Below, piece after piece: positions 7,654 to 14,956 of a stretch of 21,007 nucleotides of DNA. The DNA is from CAYQUC01 sp048061315 (GTDB taxonomy: Bacteria; Pseudomonadota; Gammaproteobacteria; UBA6429; Thiohalophilaceae), in the NCBI GenBank assembly GCA_048061315.1, contig JBGMRJ010000048.1, forward strand, positions 1 to 21,007, read 5' to 3'. A program made the translations under genes and the position numbers. Positions within the stretch are counted from its first letter, which is position 1; every line of letters begins with the position of its first letter. The notes under the pieces were generated by a model. That model had not been told where the DNA came from and did no database searches. It was given only the letters and a program-made list of their open reading frames with translations.

Positions 7654-8235
7654 TTACGATTTTTCCACCAGATCCGCTAATATATTGGATAAATTCTGCT
7701 TTTGCATCGATATTCGAAATTGTTGCGATTTAAGCACAATTTCAAGCTCCTGCAATGCTTGCTCAAAATCATCATTAATGAGCAAATAATCAAACTCGTG
7801 ATAATGGCTCATTTCGCTCACGGCATCAGACATTCGCCGTTCGATCACTGCCTCACTGTCCGTTGCGCGCCCGGTTAGGCGTTCTTTTAAGGCTTGTCGT
7901 GATGGCGGCATAATGAAAATACCAACACAATCCGGAATCACTTTTTTTACCTGTCGAGCACCTTGCCAATCAATCTCAAGGATGACATCACTCCCGGTTG
8001 CGAGTTGTTGTTCGAGTGAATGTCGCGAAGTTCCATAAAAATTATCAAAAACCTTGGCATATTCGAGAAAATCATCATTTTTAATCATTTCCTGAAATGT
8101 TTCAATGGCCGTAAAATGATAATGCACGCCATCTTGTTCTCCCGGACGAGACTGCCGTGTTGTATGAGAGATACTTAACTGAATATTCTCGGTTTTCGCT
8201 AGTAATGCAGCGATTAAGCTTGTTTTACCGGCACC
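7654..8235 (-). CDS. gmk: Guanylate kinase Gmk (5' end lost in assembly gap)
   Basis: Gmk phosphorylates GMP to GDP with ATP in the cytosol and supplies GTP, the substrate for ppGpp synthesis by the nearby spoT. The first readable residues are GAGKTSL, the second half of the Walker A loop, followed by SISHTTRQSRPGEQDG (GMP-binding), YGTSRHSLEQQL, VILEIDWQGARQVKK and RLTGRATDSEAVIERR (lid). There are 193 readable residues against 207 in E. coli, so only about 13 are lost at the N terminus. An ATG followed by ACC at 8341-8336, just across the gap, is a plausible true start in a matching frame if the real gap is about 33 bp. The gene then starts about 18 bp after the yicC stop. The internal ATG at 8127 is not the start, since the P-loop lies upstream of it. 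Confidence 0.95.
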   Translation of the reverse strand, partial: GAGKTSLIAALLAKTENIQLSISHTTRQSRPGEQDGVHYHFTAIETFQEMIKNDDFLEYAKVFDNFYGTSRHSLEQQLATGSDVILEIDWQGARQVKKVIPDCVGIFIMPPSRQALKERLTGRATDSEAVIERRMSDAVSEMSHYHEFDYLLINDDFEQALQELEIVLKSQQFRISMQKQNLSNILADLVEKS

Positions 8236-8335
8236 NNNNNNNNNNNNNNNNNNNNNNNNNNNNNNNNNNNNNNNNNNNNNNNNNNNNNNNNNNNNNNNNN
8301 NNNNNNNNNNNNNNNNNNNNNNNNNNNNNNNNNNN
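8236..8335. other. Assembly gap (100 N) at the 5' end of gmk
   Basis: Exactly 100 N. If the ATG at 8341 starts gmk, the missing sequence must be a multiple of 3 and about 33 bp, so the placeholder overstates it. Confidence 0.95.
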
Positions 8336-8359
8336 GGTCATTGCGATATTGCTCGTTTG

Positions 8360-9226
8360 TTATTCAATGTTTTGAACTTGTTCGCGTATTTGTTCGATTA
8401 GCACTTTTAATTCAACCGAGTGATTGGTTGTCTCGGTATCAGCAGATTTGGAGCCCAGCGTATTCGCTTCACGGTTGAGCTCCTGCATCAAGAAATCCAG
8501 TCTTCTGCCCTTAGCTTTTTCTTCAGTTAATACCCGTTGAACTTCGATTATGTGGGTTGATAAACGGTCCATTTCTTCGTCAACATCCATCTTTTGAACC
8601 ATATAGGCAACTTCCTGTGCAAAACGATTTTCATCGAGTTCTAATTGCGAGTCTTTTAATTTTGTTAGTAACCGCTCACGAACCAGATTATTCACTTCGG
8701 GTAAACGTTTTCGAACTTTAGCAACAATTGCCGCCATCGTTTCACATCGGGAACGAATAATTTCCTCTAATTTACTCCCTTCCCGTTGCCGACTTTCAAC
8801 GAGTTCATTTAGCGCAGTTTCTAATAACGCCAGAAAAGCCGTTTGAATTTCTTTATTATCCGTTTCCGGTGTGGTGATCACACCCGGCCAACGTAATATT
8901 TCTAGTGAATTAAGCATCGCGGCATTGCCAATGAATGCATCAACTTCCTGGCAGGTTGTAACGACTTTTTTAGCTAAATCCTTATCGATAATAAGGTTTT
9001 TGTTGTCCGTCTGAGCCGACTGAAATCGTAATGAAACATCCACTTTGCCACGGTTAAGTTGCTTCGACATTTGTTCTCGAATTAGGGGTTCAATGCTTCT
9101 GATCTCTTCGGGAAGTCGCAAATTCATTTCCAGGAAACGGTGATTTACGGAACGTAACTCCAGCGTCATCGAACCCCAGTCTGCTTTGGATTCCTGACGA
9201 GCAAACGCTGTCATGCTTGATACCAT
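8360..9226 (-). CDS. yicC: YicC/YloC-family endoribonuclease
   Basis: YicC-family proteins are cytosolic endoribonucleases implicated in RNA turnover; the E. coli member has been linked to degradation of the small RNA RyhB. The 288-aa length fits the family. Visible landmarks are MVSSMTAFAR at the start, ELRSVNHRFLE (about 25-35), RGKVDVSLRF, and the C-terminal DUF1732 part with RLDFLMQELNREANTLGSKS and VELKVLIEQIREQVQN. I chose ATG 9226 over the TTG at 9232: the AGGTGA ribosome site is 7 nt from the ATG but touches the TTG. It is followed by gmk, as in many gammaproteobacteria, and is divergent from the kinase gene. Confidence 0.93.
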   Translation of the reverse strand: MVSSMTAFARQESKADWGSMTLELRSVNHRFLEMNLRLPEEIRSIEPLIREQMSKQLNRGKVDVSLRFQSAQTDNKNLIIDKDLAKKVVTTCQEVDAFIGNAAMLNSLEILRWPGVITTPETDNKEIQTAFLALLETALNELVESRQREGSKLEEIIRSRCETMAAIVAKVRKRLPEVNNLVRERLLTKLKDSQLELDENRFAQEVAYMVQKMDVDEEMDRLSTHIIEVQRVLTEEKAKGRRLDFLMQELNREANTLGSKSADTETTNHSVELKVLIEQIREQVQNIE

Positions 9227-9465
9227 ATTCAATCACCTGTATTCGTTGTTTAATCTATACTTATATAGAATGCTTGTAGTGGTAGAAATATAACACTATT
9301 AATAATAGTGTGTTAATTTAATTGCCCAACTAAAACTATTTATGATACTCGATTAACCGATTATTCAAGGTTCACGGCGTGTACATCAAAAACAGCTGTG
9401 ATAAGCTTATTAGCCCGACAAAATTTGATTTCGTAAAATTATGATGAGTATTAAGAGATTTTAAT
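9227..9465. promoter_or_regulatory. Divergent promoter region between yicC and the kinase gene
   Basis: This 239-bp gene-free space separates two divergent genes and must hold promoters for both. For the kinase, TTGCCC (9322-9327) and GATACT (9344-9349), 16 bp apart, form a weak sigma-70-like pair. Towards yicC there are TA-rich sequences such as TATATAAG (about 9258-9265) without a clear -35 box. A perfect palindrome lies between them. No RNA gene or further ORF was seen here. Confidence 0.4.
9293..9311. promoter_or_regulatory. Perfect 9-bp palindrome, operator-like
   Basis: ACACTATTA-A-TAATAGTGT has perfect 9-bp arms around one central base. It lies about 10 bp upstream of the possible -35 box of the kinase gene and upstream of yicC. 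This suits the binding site of a dimeric repressor or activator. A terminator role is unlikely because no gene reads into it. Confidence 0.4.
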
Positions 9466-10389
9466 TTGAACAAACCCTTACCAGATGGCACCAAAATTGA
9501 TAAATATGAAATCCTGTCTGTTTTAGGGGGGGGCGGTTTCAGTGTTGTCTATTTAGCGAATGAAATTGGTTACAAGGGCTATAGCAGAAACGTTGTTATT
9601 AAAGAATACATGCCCAATAAACTGGCAACACGGGCACCTAACTTTTTAGTGACTGCCAATTCCGATAAAAACAGTGAACGATTTGCGCATGGCAGGCGTT
9701 TATTTTTTCAGGAAGCCAGCACTCTGGCTACTCTAAAACACCCCAATATTGTAAATGTGACCAATTTTTTCCGCGGTAATGGTACAGTATATATGGTGAT
9801 GGATTATGAGGAAGGTTCTAATCTTCATGCCTATATTAAAAAACACCGTAAAAATCTCAGTGAAGAATTAATTCGAACGGTTTTTTTACCCTTGATGTCC
9901 GGTCTCCATAAAATTCATTCGCAAGGATTATTGCATCTCGATATCAAACCGGGGAACATACACATTAAACAAGGTGGAAGTCCCTTGTTGCTAGACTTTG
10001 GTGCAGTGCATGAAATGATGAATTCACGACAAGATCAAACAACTCAGGTTATTACTCCCGGTTACTCACCGATTGAACAACTCGATCCCGGTGGCTACGT
10101 TGGTCCGTGGACCGATATTTATGCACTTGGTGCGACAATGCGCACCTGCATTGAAGGTAAGCAACCGCTTTCATCAATCGATCGACGGGAACGCGATAAT
10201 TTAAAACCAGCGGTACAAGCATTTAAAAAACACTATACCCAGAATTTATTAGAAACTATTGATTGGGCGATGGAAGTCGACCCATTGCTACGACCACAAA
10301 ATCTGGAACAAATATTTACTAAACTAAACAATGTAGATTGGGAGAAAGAAGAAAAATTACGAAGCAAGAGTCGTTTTTTCTTCCTGTAG
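9466..10389 (+). CDS. Soluble Ser/Thr protein kinase (Hanks type)
   Basis: A single eukaryotic-like kinase domain fills the 307 residues, with no membrane segment or sensor domain. Motifs: glycine loop LGGGGFSVVY (20-29), ATP lysine K46 in VVIKEYMP, helix-C glutamate E83, catalytic loop HLDIKPGN (157-164, D159, N164), DFG (177-179), and TPGYSPIEQ (197-205) with the APE-type glutamate E204. The usual Arg before the catalytic Asp is Leu, so this is a non-RD kinase. The start is TTG 9466: an in-frame stop at 9445 leaves no ATG upstream, and AAGAGA lies 7 nt before it. A run of eight G (9526-9533) codes the glycine loop. The PP2C phosphatase gene follows 12 bp downstream and is its likely antagonist. 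Targets are unknown; the FHA protein at 13954-14943 is a candidate partner. Confidence 0.92.
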   Translation: MNKPLPDGTKIDKYEILSVLGGGGFSVVYLANEIGYKGYSRNVVIKEYMPNKLATRAPNFLVTANSDKNSERFAHGRRLFFQEASTLATLKHPNIVNVTNFFRGNGTVYMVMDYEEGSNLHAYIKKHRKNLSEELIRTVFLPLMSGLHKIHSQGLLHLDIKPGNIHIKQGGSPLLLDFGAVHEMMNSRQDQTTQVITPGYSPIEQLDPGGYVGPWTDIYALGATMRTCIEGKQPLSSIDRRERDNLKPAVQAFKKHYTQNLLETIDWAMEVDPLLRPQNLEQIFTKLNNVDWEKEEKLRSKSRFFFL

Positions 10390-10401
10390 GGATGACAAAA
10401 T

Positions 10402-11271
10402 ATGCAATACACAATAACGGAAACAAATGAACAAGGTGATCGAAAATACAATCAGGACCGGGTTAAGGTTCTGGAAACAGATGACTGTATTTTACTGGTT
10501 TTAGCTGACGGTATCGGTGGCAAAAAAGGCGGCGATCTGGCAGCAGAGACGGTAATAGATACTGTCACTAATATTTTCGAATCTTCCACCACACCGATTG
10601 ATGATCCCAAACGCTATTTAACCAATTTATTACGCGTGTCACATAATGCTGTGACAACAATGGGCAAAAATCACCAACCTGCAATTGAGCCTGGAACCAC
10701 AGCTGTTTTATGTTTGATTCAAAATGATAAGGCCTATTGGGCTCATGTTGGTGACAGTCGTTTTTATTTATTTCGTGAAGGTCTTTCACTTTATCGCACT
10801 AAAGATCACTCCTATGTTGAAGAGTTATATCAACGTGGCAAAATCAGTATTGATAAACGACAAGGCCATCCTATGAGGGGTTACATTACCCAGTGTATTG
10901 GTCACATGCAGGTCATGCCAACCATTGATGTTAGTGCTGAAGTGCCATTATTAAAAGGTGATATATTATTACTGTGCACTGATGGTCTATGGGAACCTCT
11001 TGATGACGCGGTATTAGGTGAAATTTTAAATGGCATGGAAATCGAACGTGGTTTGGCAAAATTAACCGAACAGGCATTACAAGCGAGTGCACCACACGCT
11101 GATAACACCAGTGCCATTGCAATTCGAATTAATGCCCTTACTGAAGGCTTGCATACTGAAGAAGAAAAATTAGAAAAACAACAAGAAGCAAAAGAAAAAG
11201 TATATGAGCTGGATCTTGCCATTCGAAATATTGAAGATGTGCTTGATGAATATAAACATGAAATAGATTAA
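10402..11271 (+). CDS. PP2C-family Ser/Thr protein phosphatase
   Basis: This is a cytosolic metal-dependent phosphatase of 289 aa expected to remove phosphate from the kinase or its targets. The PP2C metal-binding residues are all present: D19 in NQD, ADGIGG (35-40, D36), HVGDSRFYLF (115-124, D118), CTDGLWE (192-198, D194) and ADNTSAIAI (233-241, D234). After the catalytic domain, residues about 245-289 form a charged helix, probably a coiled coil (EEEKLEKQQEAKEKVYEL), which most small bacterial PP2C enzymes lack. The ATG has a purine-rich GGGATGA site and lies 12 bp after the kinase stop, so both are one transcription unit. Confidence 0.93.
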   Translation: MQYTITETNEQGDRKYNQDRVKVLETDDCILLVLADGIGGKKGGDLAAETVIDTVTNIFESSTTPIDDPKRYLTNLLRVSHNAVTTMGKNHQPAIEPGTTAVLCLIQNDKAYWAHVGDSRFYLFREGLSLYRTKDHSYVEELYQRGKISIDKRQGHPMRGYITQCIGHMQVMPTIDVSAEVPLLKGDILLLCTDGLWEPLDDAVLGEILNGMEIERGLAKLTEQALQASAPHADNTSAIAIRINALTEGLHTEEEKLEKQQEAKEKVYELDLAIRNIEDVLDEYKHEID

Positions 11272-11347
11272 TTTTCTTATATATTTTTCTATAATCTTCA
11301 GAAGAGTTTAAAAGCAATCGCCTTATCTGAAAGTCAGGTATTTGTAG

Positions 11348-11353
11348 TATAAT
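11348..11353 (+). promoter_or_regulatory. Probable -10 box of a promoter for rph-rdgB
   Basis: TATAAT lies 39 bp before the rph start in a 120-bp AT-rich space after the phosphatase gene. No good -35 box stands 16-18 bp upstream, so the promoter would be weak or activator-dependent. A short imperfect hairpin (TCTGA/TCAGG, about 11327-11338) precedes it. Confidence 0.4.
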
Positions 11354-11391
11354 AATCATTTAATTAATCATTAATAATAAAGGAACTTACT

Positions 11392-12108
11392 ATGCGCCCC
11401 AGTGGTCGTGCTTTAGACGAATTACGAAACATTAAAATTACCCGAAACTATACCCGGCACGCAGAAGGTTCTGTGTTAATTGAGTGTGGTGATACTAAAG
11501 TATTATGTACAGCATCAGTTGAAGAACGTGTCCCGGGATTTTTACGCGGTAAAAATCAGGGATGGATAACCGCTGAATATGGCATGCTGCCCCGCTCTAC
11601 TGGCAGTCGAATGGGACGTGAAGCGGCGCGTGGCAAACAAGGTGGACGTACTGTTGAAATTCAACGATTAATTGGTCGCTCACTTCGTGCTGCTGTTGAT
11701 CTCCATAAATTAGGTGAAAACAGTATTACTATTGATTGTGATGTTATTCAGGCTGATGGCGGTACCCGAACTGCTTCGATTACCGGTGCCTATGTGGCAT
11801 TAGTTGATGCGGTTAATCATTTATTAACTAAAAAAGTGATTAAAGAAAATCCGATTATTAATCATATCGCAGCAATATCCGTTGGCATCTATAATGGTGA
11901 AGCGGTACTGGATTTAGACTATGATGAAGATTCTAACTGTGAAACTGATATGAATGTCATTATGAATAACGATAATCATTTTATTGAAATTCAGGGAACG
12001 GCTGAAGGGGCTGCATTCTCAGAAGAGGAGCTGGTTAAATTACTGGCTGTCGCTAAAAAAGGCATCGCTGAATTAATCGAAAAACAAACTCAGGCTCTAT
12101 TGGACTAA
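11392..12108 (+). CDS. rph: Ribonuclease PH
   Basis: RNase PH is a hexameric phosphorolytic 3'-exoribonuclease that trims tRNA precursors and takes part in RNA decay. The 238 aa align over the whole family length: MRPSGRALDELRNI at the start, GFLRGKNQGWITAEYGMLPR, RGKQGGRTVEIQRLIGRSLR (phosphate-binding Arg region), DCDVIQADGGTRTASITGA and LDLDYDEDSNCETDMNVIM with the catalytic Asp residues. AAGGA lies 7 nt before the ATG. rdgB starts 1 bp after its stop. The gene lies near yicC, as in many relatives, but here the kinase-phosphatase pair separates them. Confidence 0.97.
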   Translation: MRPSGRALDELRNIKITRNYTRHAEGSVLIECGDTKVLCTASVEERVPGFLRGKNQGWITAEYGMLPRSTGSRMGREAARGKQGGRTVEIQRLIGRSLRAAVDLHKLGENSITIDCDVIQADGGTRTASITGAYVALVDAVNHLLTKKVIKENPIINHIAAISVGIYNGEAVLDLDYDEDSNCETDMNVIMNNDNHFIEIQGTAEGAAFSEEELVKLLAVAKKGIAELIEKQTQALLD

Positions 12109-12109
12109 T

Positions 12110-12703
12110 ATGAAAAAAGTTGTTCTTGCCAGTAATAACCAGGGTAAAGTAAGAGAGATTGCCCAAATGGTAACAAATCTCAAGCTTGAAGTTGTACCGC
12201 AATCGGATTTCAATGTGATTGATGTTGAAGAAACAGGCTTAACATTTGTTGAAAATGCCATATTAAAGGCACGTCATGCTGCTATGGTAACGGGCTTACC
12301 GACAATCGCGGATGATTCCGGGATTGAGGTGGATTTTTTAAAGGGTGCACCGGGTATTTATTCTGCACGTTACTCTGGTGAAGATGCCAGTGATAAAGAG
12401 AATCTAAACAAAATGCTATTAGCATTAGAGAACGTATCAAAGGAACAACGAACTGCACGTTTTCAATGTTTAATGGTCTTTATGCAACATGCCGATGACC
12501 CAACCCCGTTTATTGCTCAAGGCACCTGGGAAGGCGTCATCACTGAGGAACCAATGGGTGATAATGGTTTTGGTTACGATCCTGTTTTTTTTGTTCCAGA
12601 TCATAATTGCACTGCGGCACAACTAAGTTCAGATATCAAAAATAGCATATCACATCGTGGGCAAGCCCTGAAAAGACTAATTCGTTATTTTGGCGAACTC
12701 TAA
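12110..12703 (+). CDS. rdgB: XTP/dITP diphosphatase (non-canonical purine NTP pyrophosphatase)
   Basis: RdgB hydrolyses dITP, ITP and XTP to monophosphates and keeps deaminated purines out of nucleic acids. The 197 aa show the Ham1/RdgB signatures: VVLASNNQGKVREI (4-17), FVENAILKARHAA (46-58), ADDSGIEVDFLKGAPGIYSA (67-86, catalytic D68/D69), GYDPVFFVPD near 155-164 and SHRGQALKRL near the C terminus, where it binds the base. The start is 1 bp after the rph stop, so the two are probably translationally coupled. In E. coli rdgB is directly followed by hemW; here two other genes stand in between. Confidence 0.97.
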   Translation: MKKVVLASNNQGKVREIAQMVTNLKLEVVPQSDFNVIDVEETGLTFVENAILKARHAAMVTGLPTIADDSGIEVDFLKGAPGIYSARYSGEDASDKENLNKMLLALENVSKEQRTARFQCLMVFMQHADDPTPFIAQGTWEGVITEEPMGDNGFGYDPVFFVPDHNCTAAQLSSDIKNSISHRGQALKRLIRYFGEL

Positions 12704-13969
12704 ATGTTTTCAGGCTATAAAATAGTACCCCGATTATTCTTTCTAGTACTCGGTTTTTCTATAACCTGCAGTAGTTCAGCCTCCACGCAAGACGTTTTTA
12801 AAGAATTCAAAAACCGCTTATTACAAATTCGTATTATTGATAAATCGACTGATGCCAAATCAACCATTGGCAGTGGCTTCTACATAAATGAAAATGGATT
12901 TATTATAACCAATTACCATGTTATCGAACGGATTATCTACCGTCCCAAACAATATCGAATTGAGATTGGAACCAGTGATGGAAAATCGATACCCGCGACA
13001 CTCATTAATATTGACGTTATTCATGATTTAGCATTATTGAATATTAAACAATCTGACACTAAAACACCTTACTTAAAATTATTATCATCAAAAGCAAAAA
13101 AAGGAAAACGTATTTATTCCCTGGGCAATCCGCATGATCTGGGGATGACGATAGTTGAAGGTACTTATAACGGTTTTACTGATGACACAGTGCATGAACG
13201 TATCCTGCTGACCAGTTCAATTAACCCGGGGATGAGCGGCGGCCCATCAATTACCAGTGAAGGCAAAGTTATTGGTGTTAATGTTGCAACGGCCGGGAAT
13301 CAAATCGGTTTCCTGGTGCCTGCAAAGTATGTCGCCTTACTAATAACAAATCAGAAACCCAGTGATAATTTTTTAACTGATATTAGTAAGCAGTTGATAG
13401 AGAATCAAAACCAATACATGAAACAAATAAACAATGCGCCAATTAAGACTAATCGGTTGGCTAAGTTTACCGTTCCGGATAAATTATCATCTTATATCAC
13501 CTGCTGGGGCGACACTACCGATCATGAGGATCTTCCGTATCAATCAAGCAGTCGTTCCTGTTCGACTAAAAACAATATTTACATTAGCCGTGGGTTTGAG
13601 ACAGGTGAAATACACTACACCCACCACTATATTAATTCATCTAAAATGAATCGTTATCAATTTTATACTTTATTACAACAATTCTATTCTGCACCCGAAC
13701 ATTCATTTTCTGGTCGAAAAGAAGATATGACAGAATTTCGATGTATGACTAATTTTGTTAAAAATAATTCGATTTTGTTTAAAACCGCCCTATGCTTGCG
13801 AACCTATAAAAAACTCGCAGGGTTGTATGATGTAATACTGCATGCTATTACTTTAAACAGTGATGATAATAGTTTACAGACCACACTATCAATGTCTGGT
13901 ATTAGTTATGAAAATGCGATTATGTTTTCACATTCCTATCTGGAGGCTTTCAAATGGGACAATCATTAA
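12704..13969 (+). CDS. Exported trypsin-like serine protease with an unknown C-terminal domain
   Basis: The 421-aa protein has an N-terminal signal peptide (about 1-26, ending SSSA) and should be periplasmic. Residues about 30-215 form a Do/HtrA-like protease fold with a full catalytic triad: H72 in TNYHVIE, D108 in HDLALL and S178 in NPGMSGGP (Met replaces the usual Asn before Ser). There is no PDZ domain. Residues about 255-421 match nothing I recognise; they hold four cysteines (C267, C286, C347, C364), which may form two disulfides. The ATG follows directly on the rdgB stop. The FHA gene downstream overlaps its last 16 bp, so the two are translated together and probably act together. Substrate unknown. 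Confidence 0.85.
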   Translation: MFSGYKIVPRLFFLVLGFSITCSSSASTQDVFKEFKNRLLQIRIIDKSTDAKSTIGSGFYINENGFIITNYHVIERIIYRPKQYRIEIGTSDGKSIPATLINIDVIHDLALLNIKQSDTKTPYLKLLSSKAKKGKRIYSLGNPHDLGMTIVEGTYNGFTDDTVHERILLTSSINPGMSGGPSITSEGKVIGVNVATAGNQIGFLVPAKYVALLITNQKPSDNFLTDISKQLIENQNQYMKQINNAPIKTNRLAKFTVPDKLSSYITCWGDTTDHEDLPYQSSSRSCSTKNNIYISRGFETGEIHYTHHYINSSKMNRYQFYTLLQQFYSAPEHSFSGRKEDMTEFRCMTNFVKNNSILFKTALCLRTYKKLAGLYDVILHAITLNSDDNSLQTTLSMSGISYENAIMFSHSYLEAFKWDNH

Positions 13970-14943
13970 GCCTTCAAGCACCATTTATAATAGAAATACT
14001 GGATCGTTTTGGAAAAGTAAAGCAACGCAATCGAATTGATAAATATCCATTTACGATAGGCAGAGCATACACAAACGATATAATTATCGATGATCCCTAT
14101 ATATCGCCTGTGCATCTTAAAATCGACAGCAATGTCAATTATATATTTACCGTTGCTGACAATGACTCAGAAAATGGTTTATTCAGCACAGCTCCTTTAA
14201 AACAGCATGATAATTTAATAATTAACAATAATTTGCGTATTCGAATTGGTCATACTGATATACGATTTAGAAGTCTGGAATATTCTGTTAGAGAAACAGC
14301 TATACAACGAAGTACACCCAGTAAACTTAGTATGTTAGCAACTAATTTTTATACATTTCTGTTTGTCTGGTTGTTTAGTGCAGGAATATTTATCGTTGAT
14401 GACTATATGGCTGAAACGGGGGAAGTTAGTTTTAAAACATTACTCTCGGGTATTATCGCAATGTTTTTTTTATTTGCTGCATGGGCTGCACTGTGGTCGA
14501 TTGCGAGTAAGGTTATTACCCATCGTTTTTATTTTACCTACCATGCCGTATTAATATGCTCCTTACTTATTACATTAACCGTAATTGAAATTTTTAGTGA
14601 AAATATTGAATTTGCTTTTTCATTGGTTGATTTCACATGGTGGACGCTTGCGCTGACCACGGCTGTTTTTAGTATCGCCCTAATATATGGTCACCTGAAT
14701 TTTAGTAGTCCGCTTAGTAAAAAGAAAATGCTAATTGCAGCAATTATATCTGCCGGTTCACTAAATTTTGTCGTTCATCTTGCTTATTATCTGGATAAAC
14801 CGGAATACAGCACACAGCTCGTCTATTCAAAATCAATTAAAGTACCTGATTTTATAATGGCTAATATTCGTAGTAGTAATGATTTTTTTGCTTCAGCAGT
14901 TGATCTAAAAGAACAAGTTGACGAATTAGTGGTTAAAAAATAA
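13954..14943 (+). CDS. FHA-domain protein with five predicted membrane segments
   Basis: An N-terminal FHA domain (about 10-108) should bind phosphothreonine peptides in the cytosol. The key residues are present: IGR (35-37), NDIIIDD (41-47), ISPVH (50-54, with the Ser and His of the binding loop) and NDSENG (70-75). Then follow about five hydrophobic helices (roughly 132-148, 162-184, 197-214, 228-248, 258-280), so the protein sits in the inner membrane, with a short C-terminal tail. The gene overlaps the end of the protease gene by 16 bp and has GGAG 8 nt before its ATG. The kinase and phosphatase genes lie 2.7-4.5 kb upstream. A plausible role is a membrane reader of kinase output that acts on the periplasmic protease. 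This is inference. Confidence 0.85.
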   Translation: MGQSLSLQAPFIIEILDRFGKVKQRNRIDKYPFTIGRAYTNDIIIDDPYISPVHLKIDSNVNYIFTVADNDSENGLFSTAPLKQHDNLIINNNLRIRIGHTDIRFRSLEYSVRETAIQRSTPSKLSMLATNFYTFLFVWLFSAGIFIVDDYMAETGEVSFKTLLSGIIAMFFLFAAWAALWSIASKVITHRFYFTYHAVLICSLLITLTVIEIFSENIEFAFSLVDFTWWTLALTTAVFSIALIYGHLNFSSPLSKKKMLIAAIISAGSLNFVVHLAYYLDKPEYSTQLVYSKSIKVPDFIMANIRSSNDFFASAVDLKEQVDELVVKK

Positions 14944-14956
14944 TTGTAAAAAATGT

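Noticed and set aside
9227..9232. TTG start of yicC at 9232.
   Set aside because: It lies directly against the AGGTGA site; ATG 9226 has proper spacing.
9466..9468. The kinase gene might be truncated because it lacks an ATG start.
   Set aside because: All kinase motifs are present, a stop at 9445 closes the frame upstream, and the TTG at 9466 has a well-spaced ribosome site.
10233..10451. Minus-strand ORF across the kinase-phosphatase junction.
   Set aside because: It is a shadow of two well-supported genes and has no recognisable features.
12767..12790. Lipoprotein signal around Cys22 of the protease.
   Set aside because: Thr at the position before Cys does not fit a lipobox; an SSSA cleavage site after residue 26 is more likely.
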